NCBI GenBank assembly: GCA_027035825.1
Contig: JALVTX010000104.1
Coordinates: 1-9,013, forward strand
Source: Mariprofundaceae bacterium
Lineage (GTDB): Bacteria; Pseudomonadota; Zetaproteobacteria; Mariprofundales; Mariprofundaceae
Direction of reading: 5' to 3'
DNA: 9,013 nucleotides
Shown here one piece after another: positions 1 to 7,477 of the stretch (position 1 is its first letter; each line of letters opens with the position of its first letter). Both the position numbers and the translations under genes were made by a program. The notes under the pieces are model-generated. The model made no database searches and had not been told where the DNA came from. It worked only from the letters and a program-made list of their open reading frames with translations.

Positions 1-1928
<1,928 letters not shown>

Positions 1929-1954
1929 ATAGGTCGAGATCGGTCAAATGATGG

Positions 1955-1987
1955 CGGGGCGGCCCTCTTGCGGGGGCCGCCCCGTTT
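1955..1987 (+). terminator. Intrinsic terminator after rpoD, possibly bidirectional
   Basis: A near-perfect inverted repeat covers 1955-1984: 13 bp in each arm with one G-U pair, almost all G:C, closed by a TTGC tetraloop. It is followed by TTT at 1985-1987. It starts 26 nt after the rpoD stop codon, which fits a Rho-independent terminator, although the U tract is short. The hairpin also lies just beyond the stop of the convergent ymdB gene. It could therefore stop leftward transcription too, but on that strand the bases after the hairpin carry only a weak ATTT run. Confidence 0.8.
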
Positions 1988-2021
1988 CATGCCAGGGGTT
2001 CGCGAGGGGGCCGGCGGCTGC

Positions 2022-2816
2022 TCAGCCCGGCGGCACGTGCAGCCGCTGGATGGACAGCGCCTTGCGCGTGGCCGCGTCCACGGTGACCAGCGTGGCGTGG
2101 ATGCTGGCGCCGCGCTCCACCGGCTGGAAGCGCTGCGGCAGGCGGCGCACCATGCGATCGAGCGCGCTTTCCACCTGCATGCCGATGATGGACTGGTAGG
2201 AGCCGGTCATGCCCAGGTCGGTCTGGTAGGCCGTGCCGCCGGGGCGGATGGTCTCGTCGCAGGTGGGCACGTGCGTGTGGGTGCCGAAGACGAAGCTGGC
2301 GCGGCCGTCCAGGTGCCAGCCCATGCCCATCTTCTCGCTGGTCGCCTCGGCGTGGAAGTCCACGATGATGGCGGCCACGTCGTCGGGAATCTCTGCCAGC
2401 GCCCGGTCGGCGGCGGCGAAGGGGCAGTCCCACGGCCCCATGAACACCTGCCCGATGAGGTTGACGACGGCCACGCGCCGGCCGCTGGCCGTCTCGCGCA
2501 CCGTCCAGCCGCGGCCGGGGGCGTGCGGCGTGAAGTTGGCCGGCCGCACCAGCCGCTCGTCCTCGTCCATCATGCTCATGATCTGGCGCTGGTCCCAGCA
2601 GTGGTTGCCGTTGGTCAGCACGTCCACGCCGATGCTGAACATCTCGCGCGCGGTCTTTTCCGTCATGCCGAAGCCCGCGGCCAGGTTCTCGCCGTTGGCG
2701 ACGACGAAATCCACGCGATGGCGGTCGATCAGTTCCGGCAGGTGCTCGCGCAGGGCGCGGCGGCCGGCGCGGCCGATGATGTCGCCGATGGCGAGGATGG
2801 TCAGCGTGTCCGGCAT
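2022..2816 (-). CDS. ymdB: YmdB-family metallophosphoesterase (TIGR00282 type)
   Basis: The 264-residue protein is a dinuclear-metal phosphodiesterase of the YmdB family; characterised members hydrolyse cyclic nucleotides such as 2',3'-cAMP. Every metal-ligand motif is visible: GDI with Asp12, ANGEN with Asn41 and Glu43, GNH with Asn71-His72, DFHAE with His155, and GTHTHVPT with His180 and His182. These match the B. subtilis YmdB ligand pattern at almost the same spacing. The length is normal for the family (about 260-270). No signal peptide or membrane segment is seen, so it should be cytoplasmic. The ATG at 2814-2816 was chosen because homology begins there (TILAIGDIIGRAG) and GGGAG lies 8-9 nt upstream. 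The open frame runs further upstream only as a shadow of the neighbour. The start lies inside the 5-formyl-THF cyclo-ligase gene, with a 16-nt overlap, suggesting translational coupling. The physiological substrate is unknown. Confidence 0.93.
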   Translation of the reverse strand: MPDTLTILAIGDIIGRAGRRALREHLPELIDRHRVDFVVANGENLAAGFGMTEKTAREMFSIGVDVLTNGNHCWDQRQIMSMMDEDERLVRPANFTPHAPGRGWTVRETASGRRVAVVNLIGQVFMGPWDCPFAAADRALAEIPDDVAAIIVDFHAEATSEKMGMGWHLDGRASFVFGTHTHVPTCDETIRPGGTAYQTDLGMTGSYQSIIGMQVESALDRMVRRLPQRFQPVERGASIHATLVTVDAATRKALSIQRLHVPPG

Positions 2817-3397
2817 TCGATGATCTCCCGTTCGGTGATGATGACGTCCAGCGGTTCGTCGTGCGGCTCGGCGGGGATGGCCGGCAGCTCCTGGCAGGCG
2901 AAGGCCAGGCCCACGACCGCCCGCAGGCGGGCGCGGTGCGCGGCCAGCCAGCGGTCGAAGCATCCCTTGCCGAGCCCCAGGCGGTTGCCGGCGCGGTCGA
3001 ACCCCGCCAGCGGGCAGACCAGCACGGCCGGCGGCGCCTCCGTCGTCCAGGGCTCGCCGTTGGCCGGCTCCATCACGCCCATGCCGCCGGCTCGCCATGA
3101 GGTGTCCGCGTCCACGCGCAGCCACGTCATCGCGTGCTCGCGCACGGCCGGCGCATACAGCGCCGGATGCGGCCGGTCGAGAATGCGGCGGGTGTCCACT
3201 TCGCTGTTCATGGCCCGGTAGATGAGCAATGGCGCGGCTTCCAGTCCCTGCTCGGCCAACCATGCCAGCAGCGCATCCTGGATGGATTGCGAGGCGCGCG
3301 CGCGCGCCGTGGCATCGAGCGCCCGGCGGCGGGCCAGCGCCTCGGCGCGCAACCGCTCCTTGGCGCTGGGCCCGGGTTCAGCGGCGGGACGGGTCAT
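2801..3397 (-). CDS. ygfA: 5-formyltetrahydrofolate cyclo-ligase (YgfA/MTHFS family)
   Basis: This enzyme converts 5-formyl-THF to 5,10-methenyl-THF using ATP, clearing a folate by-product that inhibits folate enzymes. The 198-residue product has a basic N-terminal helix (KERLRAEALARRRAL, about 13-27), the LIYRAMNSEVDT segment (58-69), GMGVMEP (105-111) and the family signature FDRAGNRLGLGKGCFDR (133-149). The family usually reads LGYGGGYYDR or LGYGKGYYDR at the end of that signature, so Leu-142 and Cys-146 are slightly unusual. The ATG at 3395-3397 gives the normal family length. The frame is open upstream to 3523, but that would run into the 6S RNA gene and adds no homology. No good ribosome-binding site is visible. 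The gene follows ssrS on the same strand, as in E. coli, where 6S RNA and ygfA share a primary transcript; co-transcription here is inferred. Confidence 0.93.
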   Translation of the reverse strand: MTRPAAEPGPSAKERLRAEALARRRALDATARARASQSIQDALLAWLAEQGLEAAPLLIYRAMNSEVDTRRILDRPHPALYAPAVREHAMTWLRVDADTSWRAGGMGVMEPANGEPWTTEAPPAVLVCPLAGFDRAGNRLGLGKGCFDRWLAAHRARLRAVVGLAFACQELPAIPAEPHDEPLDVIITEREIIECRTR

Positions 3398-3463
3398 GCC
3401 GCGGCCCGCGAAGGGGCATCCGGGAAGGGTGGAATGAGCGGGGGAAGACGATGAAACCGGGAA

Positions 3464-3631
3464 AAGGCAAGGGCGCCCCCGCGCTGACGTTGTGGCGAAG
3501 TACTGCCGAACCCTTGAAGCCAAGGTGGGCGCCGCATCCTGAAGTCAGGTTTCCCGCGGAAAGCGGGCCACACACGATCAGGATAGTCTGGCTCCCTTCG
3601 GTCAGTTATCGGCTCGGGCACTAGTTGCCTT
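3464..3631 (-). ncRNA. ssrS: 6S RNA (SsrS)
   Basis: 6S RNA imitates an open promoter and binds the sigma-70 holoenzyme in stationary phase. The gene was recognised by position (directly after zapA, before 5-formyl-THF cyclo-ligase) and by fold. The two ends pair as AAGGCAA (3631-3625) with TTGCCTT (3470-3464), then GTGCCC (3621-3616) with GGGCGC (3478-3473). Further along the closing stem, CTGAC (3605-3601) pairs with GTCAG (3488-3484) and CGAAG (3600-3596) with CTTCG (3500-3496). The apical arm pairs ATCCTGA (3584-3578) with TCAGGAT (3542-3536) and carries a CCCGC/GCGGG hairpin. On the 3' side of the central bubble a small hairpin CCTTG-GCTT-CAAGG (3525-3512) is followed by GGTT, like the CCUUGAACC...GGUUCAAGG element of E. 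coli 6S. The GAGCCGAT motif near the 5' side is also shared with E. coli. The length of about 168 nt is slightly under the usual 180. Exact ends are estimates; the 5' end is about 4 nt past the zapA stop. Confidence 0.88.
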
Positions 3632-3635
3632 GCGT

Positions 3636-3929
3636 TCAGCGCAGGGGCGCTTTCGCCAAGCCTTCTGCTTGTGATACTACGCCGTCGAGCTCGGATAGCA
3701 AGCCCTCCAGATTCTCCAGCTGCGCGTGCTCCTTTTGCAGCAGTTCGCCGGCCAGGTTGAGCGCCACCAGGGTCAGGAGCCGGTCGGAAGCGACCGAGGC
3801 GCCAAGCCGGCGCAGCTCGTCCACGCGCTCTTGCACCATGCGCGCCGCGGCCTCCACGTGCGCGGGATCGTCGTCGGTGCGGATGGAGAACTCGCGCCCC
3901 ATCAGCGAGACCTTGACCGTGTGCGTCAT
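3636..3929 (-). CDS. zapA: Cell division protein ZapA
   Basis: ZapA is a small cytoplasmic protein that binds and cross-links FtsZ filaments, stabilising the division ring. The 97-residue product has the usual two-part form: an N-terminal globular head (VKVSLMGREFSIRTDDD, about 5-21), then a helical C-terminal half for dimerisation that includes the family-typical DRLLTLVALNLAGELL (about 49-64). Length is normal for the family. The start overlaps the stop of the upstream ZapB-like gene in an ATGA (3926-3929), so the two are probably translated together. Downstream, 6S RNA begins almost immediately after the stop codon, repeating the zapA-ssrS-ygfA order of E. coli. Confidence 0.93.
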   Translation of the reverse strand: MTHTVKVSLMGREFSIRTDDDPAHVEAAARMVQERVDELRRLGASVASDRLLTLVALNLAGELLQKEHAQLENLEGLLSELDGVVSQAEGLAKAPLR

Positions 3930-4216
3930 GTTTCCGGCTTGTCCATGCGCGACATCAACTGGTCGAGCTTCTCCATCGCGTGCTCCACGCGGCCGCGCGC
4001 CTCCAGCCGCTTGTCGTCCATCGCGTGCAGCTCGTTTTCCAGTTGCTGCACCTGGTCGCGGCGCTTACGAAGCTCGCTCTCGGCCAGGCGCACCACCTCG
4101 CGCAGGCGCTGGTTCTCGGCCATCAGGCCCTCCATCTTGCGCCGGATCTGCTCCAGCGCCTCGGCCAGCTTTTCCTTGCGTTCCAGAATGGCCCGCGCGG
4201 CGTCCATGTCCCCCAT
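3926..4216 (-). CDS. ZapB-like / TIGR02449-type coiled-coil protein
   Basis: This small charged protein of up to 96 residues is predicted to be one long helix. There is no signal peptide or membrane segment. Heptad-like leucines and charged residues run from about residue 15 to 90 (for example EALEQIRRKMEGLMAENQRL, then LRKRRDQVQQLENELHAM). The C-terminal pattern VEHAMEKLDQLMSRMD resembles small coiled-coil proteins, annotated TIGR02449, that are encoded next to zapA in many Gammaproteobacteria, and also E. coli ZapB, which bridges ZapA to the chromosome terminus. A role in Z-ring assembly is inferred from this neighbourhood and from the 4-nt overlap with zapA; sequence similarity to E. coli ZapB itself is weak. 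The start is uncertain. ATG at 4216 has no clear ribosome-binding site and coincides with a predicted transcription start, while ATG at 4207 (MDAARAIL) is preceded by GGGGGA, which lies only 1 nt away. Confidence 0.8.
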   Translation of the reverse strand: MGDMDAARAILERKEKLAEALEQIRRKMEGLMAENQRLREVVRLAESELRKRRDQVQQLENELHAMDDKRLEARGRVEHAMEKLDQLMSRMDKPET

Positions 4217-4222
4217 GCGTCC

Positions 4223-4251
4223 ATTGAAGCACCCGCGGGCAGGCGGGTCAA
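4223..4251 (-). promoter_or_regulatory. Candidate sigma-70 promoter for the zapB-like/zapA/ssrS group
   Basis: In the 54-nt gap after ptsI, reading leftward, TTGACC (4251-4246; five of six to the -35 consensus) is separated by exactly 17 nt from TTCAAT (4228-4223; four of six to the -10 consensus). The predicted start of transcription, seven bases past the -10 box, falls at about 4216. That is the first base of the first possible ATG of the coiled-coil gene. This is a sequence match only. In a GC-rich genome an AT-containing pair with ideal spacing is more notable than usual, but it remains unproven. Confidence 0.45.
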
Positions 4252-4270
4252 CCGTGGGCGCGGGAACAGG

Positions 4271-5935
4271 TTATGCCGGCGGCGTCTCCGGCCGCCAGCG
4301 CAGGTGGCTCAGGTGCTTGCGCACGGGCAGGATGTGATGGACGCTCATGGACAGGCAGTCGAAGCCCATGTTCATCAGTTTCTCCGTCCAGTCCGTGTCG
4401 GCCGCCAGCTCGCCGCACATGGCCACGGGGATGCCCTGCTTGCGCGCGGCGGCGACGATCAGCCGCAGCATGCGTTCCACCGCCGGGTGCGCGGGCTCAT
4501 ACAGCTCGGCCACCTCCTCGTCGGCGCGATCCACGGCCAGCGTGTACTGGATGAGATCGTTGGTGCCGACGGAGAAGAAATCGCTGATTCCGGCCAGCTC
4601 CTCGGCAATCATCACCGCAGCCGGCACCTCCACCATCGTCCCCACCGGCACGGGCGGAATATCCAGTTCACGGGCGCATTCCCCCAGCAGCCGCCGCACC
4701 TCGGCAACCTCGCTGGTGCGCGTGACCATCGGAATCAGGATGCGCACCTGGCCCTCGCGCGAGGCCCGCAGCAGCGCCCTCAGTTGCGTTCGCAGCACCT
4801 CGGGCCGGCGCAGCAGGATGCGGATGCCGCGCAGGCCCAGCGCCGGGTTCGCGCCCCAGTCATCGTGGCCCAGCACGTGCTCGAAGAGCATCGGCTTCTC
4901 ACCGCCGATGTCCAGCAGGCGGAACACCACCGGCATGCCCTCCATGCCGCGCACCACGCGCGCGTAATGCTCGAACTGCTCCTCCTCGTCGGGCAGGCGG
5001 TCGGTCTGGGTGAGCAGGAACTCGGTGCGGTAGAGGCCCACGCCCTCCGCGCCCACCTCGCGCGCCAGCGGCACCTCCTCCGCCACCTCCAGGTTGGCCA
5101 TCAGTCGCAGCGCGTGGCCGTCGGCGCTGACGGAGGGGCGGGCGGCGAAGATGTGCATCTCGTCCTGCACCACGTGGATGGCGGCGCTGAAGCGGCGGTA
5201 CTGCGCCCGCGTGTCTTCGTCCGGGTTGGCGATCCACACACCCTGTTCGCCGTCGAGGATCACGGGGTCGCCGTCCTCGATGAGATCGAGCGCGTCCTCC
5301 GCGCCCATCAGCGCAGGCAGCCCCAGGCCGCGGGCGATGATGATGCTGTGCGTGTTCGGCCCGCCCTGGGCGGTGATGCAGCCGGCCGCGCCCTCGCGCC
5401 AGAAGCGCATGATCTCCAGCGGCGTGAAGTATTCGCTGACCAGGATCACCGGCTCGTCGCCCTCGCGCAGGCTGGGGCGCCCGTTCTGCCCCGCCAGATG
5501 GCGCATGATGCGCAGGCCCACCTGCTCGATGTCCGCCTTGCGCGCGCGCAGGTAGTCGTCCTCCAGCTTCTCGAACACGGCGCTGATGCCCTCGATCTGC
5601 TGGTGCAGCGCCCACTCGGCGTTGATGCGCTCCTGCTCGATCATGGCGCGCACCTTCTTCGACAGGTCGGGATCCAGCAGCATCAGCCGCTGCGCGTCGA
5701 GGATGTGCAGCGGTTCCTGGCTTTCGAGATCGAGCAGGTGCAGGCGCTCGGCGTCCACGTCGGCGATGGAGGCGGCGATGGCCGTCTCCAGCCGCTCGAT
5801 CTCGCGTTCGACCTCGCGCGGCTCGACATGCCGCTTGGGCACGGGGATTTCCCCGCGATGGATCTTCTGCGCCACGCCGCAGGCGACGCCGGGGCTGGCG
5901 GCGACGGCGCGGCCCTGCCGGGGAGCGCCGCTCAC
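4271..5935 (-). CDS. ptsI: PTS enzyme I (phosphoenolpyruvate-protein phosphotransferase)
   Basis: Enzyme I takes phosphate from PEP and passes it to His15 of HPr. The 554-residue protein has an N-terminal HPr-binding/swivel half with the phosphorylated histidine in GGPNTHS (His196). The C-terminal PEP-binding barrel shows LYRTEFLL (Arg303), LDIGGEK (341-347), GTNDLIQYTLAVDR (457-470) and the catalytic cysteine in AMCGEL (Cys507). No GAF domain precedes the enzyme I core, so this is PtsI and not the nitrogen-type PtsP. It is about 20 residues shorter than E. coli EI, mostly at the C-terminus. The start is a GTG whose GTGA overlaps the ptsH stop; GGGGAGG ends 4 nt before it. Its partners HPr and two EIIA proteins are just upstream, and no sugar permease (EIIB/EIIC) is present in the window. 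It appears to be the last gene of the operon, since a 54-nt gap with a candidate promoter follows. Confidence 0.96.
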   Translation of the reverse strand: MSGAPRQGRAVAASPGVACGVAQKIHRGEIPVPKRHVEPREVEREIERLETAIAASIADVDAERLHLLDLESQEPLHILDAQRLMLLDPDLSKKVRAMIEQERINAEWALHQQIEGISAVFEKLEDDYLRARKADIEQVGLRIMRHLAGQNGRPSLREGDEPVILVSEYFTPLEIMRFWREGAAGCITAQGGPNTHSIIIARGLGLPALMGAEDALDLIEDGDPVILDGEQGVWIANPDEDTRAQYRRFSAAIHVVQDEMHIFAARPSVSADGHALRLMANLEVAEEVPLAREVGAEGVGLYRTEFLLTQTDRLPDEEEQFEHYARVVRGMEGMPVVFRLLDIGGEKPMLFEHVLGHDDWGANPALGLRGIRILLRRPEVLRTQLRALLRASREGQVRILIPMVTRTSEVAEVRRLLGECARELDIPPVPVGTMVEVPAAVMIAEELAGISDFFSVGTNDLIQYTLAVDRADEEVAELYEPAHPAVERMLRLIVAAARKQGIPVAMCGELAADTDWTEKLMNMGFDCLSMSVHHILPVRKHLSHLRWRPETPPA

Positions 5936-6201
5936 TCGGCCTCCCCGAAGCGCTCGTTGATGAGCTGCACGATGGCCGCCAGCGCCGCCTCGGCCTGCGG
6001 CCCCTCGGTGCGGATGGTGATTTGCGAGCCCTTGCCGGCGGCCAGCATCATGATGCCCATGATGCTCTTGCCGTTGACCTCGACGCCGTCCTTGGAGAGC
6101 CAGACGTCGCAGTCGTAGGCGCTGGCGGTGGTGGCCAGACGCGCCGAGGCGCGGGCGTGCAGGCCCAGCTTGTTCTGGATGGTGACGGTCTGTTCAGGCA
6201 C
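5932..6201 (-). CDS. ptsH: Phosphocarrier protein HPr
   Basis: HPr carries phosphate between enzyme I and EIIA proteins. The 89-residue protein has the active-site motif GLHARAS with His15, at the classical position. It also has NGKSIMGIMML, which places a serine exactly at position 46, the site used by HPr kinase/phosphorylase; the matching kinase gene hprK lies four genes upstream. This makes it a dual-site HPr, although an HPr of the nitrogen PTS (NPr) would look alike at this level. The start is GTG at 6199-6201, supported by a strong GGAGGAAGG ribosome-binding region about 8 nt upstream and by homology beginning at residue 4. The start overlaps the end of the EIIA gene by 8 nt, and the stop overlaps the ptsI start by 4 nt. 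Confidence 0.96.
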   Translation of the reverse strand: MPEQTVTIQNKLGLHARASARLATTASAYDCDVWLSKDGVEVNGKSIMGIMMLAAGKGSQITIRTEGPQAEAALAAIVQLINERFGEAE

Positions 6202-6622
6202 GGGACGAACCTTCCTCCATCAGCTCGGAAGCGATGTGCATGTGATAGCGGCCCGCGTCGCGCACCTGCCGGGCCAGCAGGTTCAGGTCGGTGAGGTTCT
6301 GCCGCAGGGTGGCGGCCTTGACGAGCATCGGCAGGTTGAAGCCGGAAATCACCTCCACCTTGCCCTTTTCCAGCATCGAAAGCGCCAGGTTGCAGGGCGT
6401 GCCGCCGAACATGTCGGCGAACACCAGCACCCCGTCGCCGGCGTCGCAGCGGCGGACGAGCTCCCGCAGCCGCTCCTCGTTGCGGCTGAGATCGGCCTCG
6501 ATGTCGGCGTCCGCGCCCACGCTCATCGCCGCCGCCAGCGCCTGCGGCCCCAGCACGTGCTCGACCGCGGCCAGCATCGCCTCGGCCACGTGCTCGTGCG
6601 CCACCAGCACCATGCCGATCAT
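6194..6622 (-). CDS. PTS EIIA component, mannose (ManX/EIIA-Man) type, stand-alone
   Basis: The 142-residue protein accepts phosphate from HPr. The N-terminus GMVLVAHEHVAEAM puts the candidate phosphohistidine at His9, where the family normally has THG. The hallmark DMFGGTPCN loop (about 69-77) and VISGFNLPML (about 91-100) identify the EIIA-Man fold. It consists of the EIIA domain alone, without the EIIB half found in E. coli ManX, and no EIIC/EIID genes are nearby. Similar lone EIIA-Man proteins sit beside hprK, rapZ and ptsH in several Proteobacteria and are thought to be regulatory; the target here is unknown. The start ATG overlaps the rapZ stop in ATGA (6619-6622), and the frame further upstream shows no homology. 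An internal ATG three codons in is a possible alternative start. The extra histidine (His11) beside His9 is a small oddity. Confidence 0.92.
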   Translation of the reverse strand: MIGMVLVAHEHVAEAMLAAVEHVLGPQALAAAMSVGADADIEADLSRNEERLRELVRRCDAGDGVLVFADMFGGTPCNLALSMLEKGKVEVISGFNLPMLVKAATLRQNLTDLNLLARQVRDAGRYHMHIASELMEEGSSRA

Positions 6623-7473
6623 GCCGGCCCCAGCTCGCGGTGGCGCACCAAGGGCTCGCCGCGCCCGGATTCGCGCAGCCAGCGGGCCATGCGCTCGGCC
6701 ATGTACACCGAGCGGTGGCGGCCGCCGCTGCATCCGAAGGCCAGCGTGAAATAGCGCTTGCGCTCCCGCGCCAGGTGATTCCAGAGAAAGTCCAGCCAGT
6801 CGCGGATGCGCTGCTCGGCCTCGCGCGCCTCGGGCCGCGCGGCCAGAAACGCGGCCACTGGCTCGTCGCGCCCGGTCAGCGGCGCCAGCTCCGGCTCGTA
6901 GTGCGGATTGGGCAGGAAACGCATGTCCAGCACCATGTCCGCGTCCGGCGGCAGGCCCCGCTGGTAGCTGAAGGAGATGAGCGTCACCGTCATCTCCGGC
7001 AGCCGCTCCGGCCGCTCCTGTTGCAGCCAGTAGGCCTCGACGGCGGCGGCCAGCGCATAGGGGTTCAGGCCGCTGGTGTCGAGCGCCATGTCCGCGAGAT
7101 CCCGGGCGCCGGCCAGCGCCGCGCGCTCGGCCGCGATGGCCTGCGGCAGATCCATCTCCGGCGCGAAGGGGTGGCGGCGGCGCAGCGTCGAGTAGCGGCG
7201 CAGGAGCGTGGCGTCGTCGGCCTCGAGGAACAGCAGCCGCCAGTCATCGTGGCGGCCGCGAAGCGCGCGCAGATCGCGCAGCAGCGCCTCGGGGCTGGCG
7301 CTGCGCGCATCCACGCACACGGCCATCGGCTTGCCCGTCGCTTCCACCTGTCGCGCCCAGTCCTCGAGCAGCGCCAGCGGCAGGTTGTCGGTGCAGAAGC
7401 AGCCGGCGTCCTCCAGCGCGTGCAGCGCCGTGGACTTGCCGGCGCCCGAGAGGCCGCTGATGATGAGCGTCAT
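6619..7473 (-). CDS. rapZ: RapZ (YvcJ/YhbJ-family) RNase adapter / nucleotide-binding protein
   Basis: The 284-residue protein has the same length as E. coli RapZ. It carries a Walker A P-loop GLSGAGKST (7-15), CFCTDNLP (25-32), CVDARS (53-58), DADMVLDMRFLPNPHYEPEL (177-196) and the C-terminal GCSGGRHRSVYMAE (247-260), which in E. coli RapZ belongs to the half that binds glucosamine-6-phosphate and small RNAs. In E. coli RapZ delivers GlmZ RNA to RNase E and so controls glmS and cell-envelope precursor supply; in B. subtilis YvcJ is a GTPase/ATPase. Here the C-terminus ends RHRELGPA and lacks the basic KRKP tail that E. coli RapZ uses for RNA binding, so an RNA-adapter role should not be assumed. 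It starts 4 nt after hprK with no strong ribosome-binding site, and its stop overlaps the EIIA start, which places it firmly in the PTS operon. Confidence 0.95.
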   Translation of the reverse strand: MTLIISGLSGAGKSTALHALEDAGCFCTDNLPLALLEDWARQVEATGKPMAVCVDARSASPEALLRDLRALRGRHDDWRLLFLEADDATLLRRYSTLRRRHPFAPEMDLPQAIAAERAALAGARDLADMALDTSGLNPYALAAAVEAYWLQQERPERLPEMTVTLISFSYQRGLPPDADMVLDMRFLPNPHYEPELAPLTGRDEPVAAFLAARPEAREAEQRIRDWLDFLWNHLARERKRYFTLAFGCSGGRHRSVYMAERMARWLRESGRGEPLVRHRELGPA

Positions 7474-7477
7474 GGCT

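Noticed and set aside
2817..3263. In-frame upstream extension of ymdB
   Set aside because: It overlaps the cyclo-ligase coding sequence in another frame, lacks homology, and a good ribosome-binding site and the family N-terminus sit at 2816.
3378..3624. Small open frames on both strands in the zapA to cyclo-ligase gap, including an extended cyclo-ligase start at 3523
   Set aside because: The region folds as 6S RNA, the predicted peptides have no family features, and the cyclo-ligase homology begins only after the ATG at 3397.
3674..3701. Possible 6S RNA promoter inside the end of zapA (TTGCTA, 16 nt, TAGTAT, leftward)
   Set aside because: Each box matches only four of six bases, and the predicted start near 3667 is about 36 nt before the paired 5' end, so it would need processing. 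Too weak to list as a feature.
4217..4270. Terminator after ptsI
   Set aside because: No stem followed by a U tract is visible on the minus strand; read-through from the PTS operon into the zap genes cannot be excluded.
3980..6118. Very long + strand open frame (712 codons) opposite ptsI, ptsH and the coiled-coil gene
   Set aside because: The product is a low-complexity Ala/His/Arg/Gln string typical of GC-rich antisense frames, it spans four real genes, and the opposite strand has full-length homologous proteins.
6623..6733. Longer N-terminus for the EIIA-Man-type protein
   Set aside because: The extra 37 residues are an Arg/Ala/Pro-rich shadow of rapZ. The family always starts directly at the first beta strand, and the ATGA overlap supports the start at 6622.
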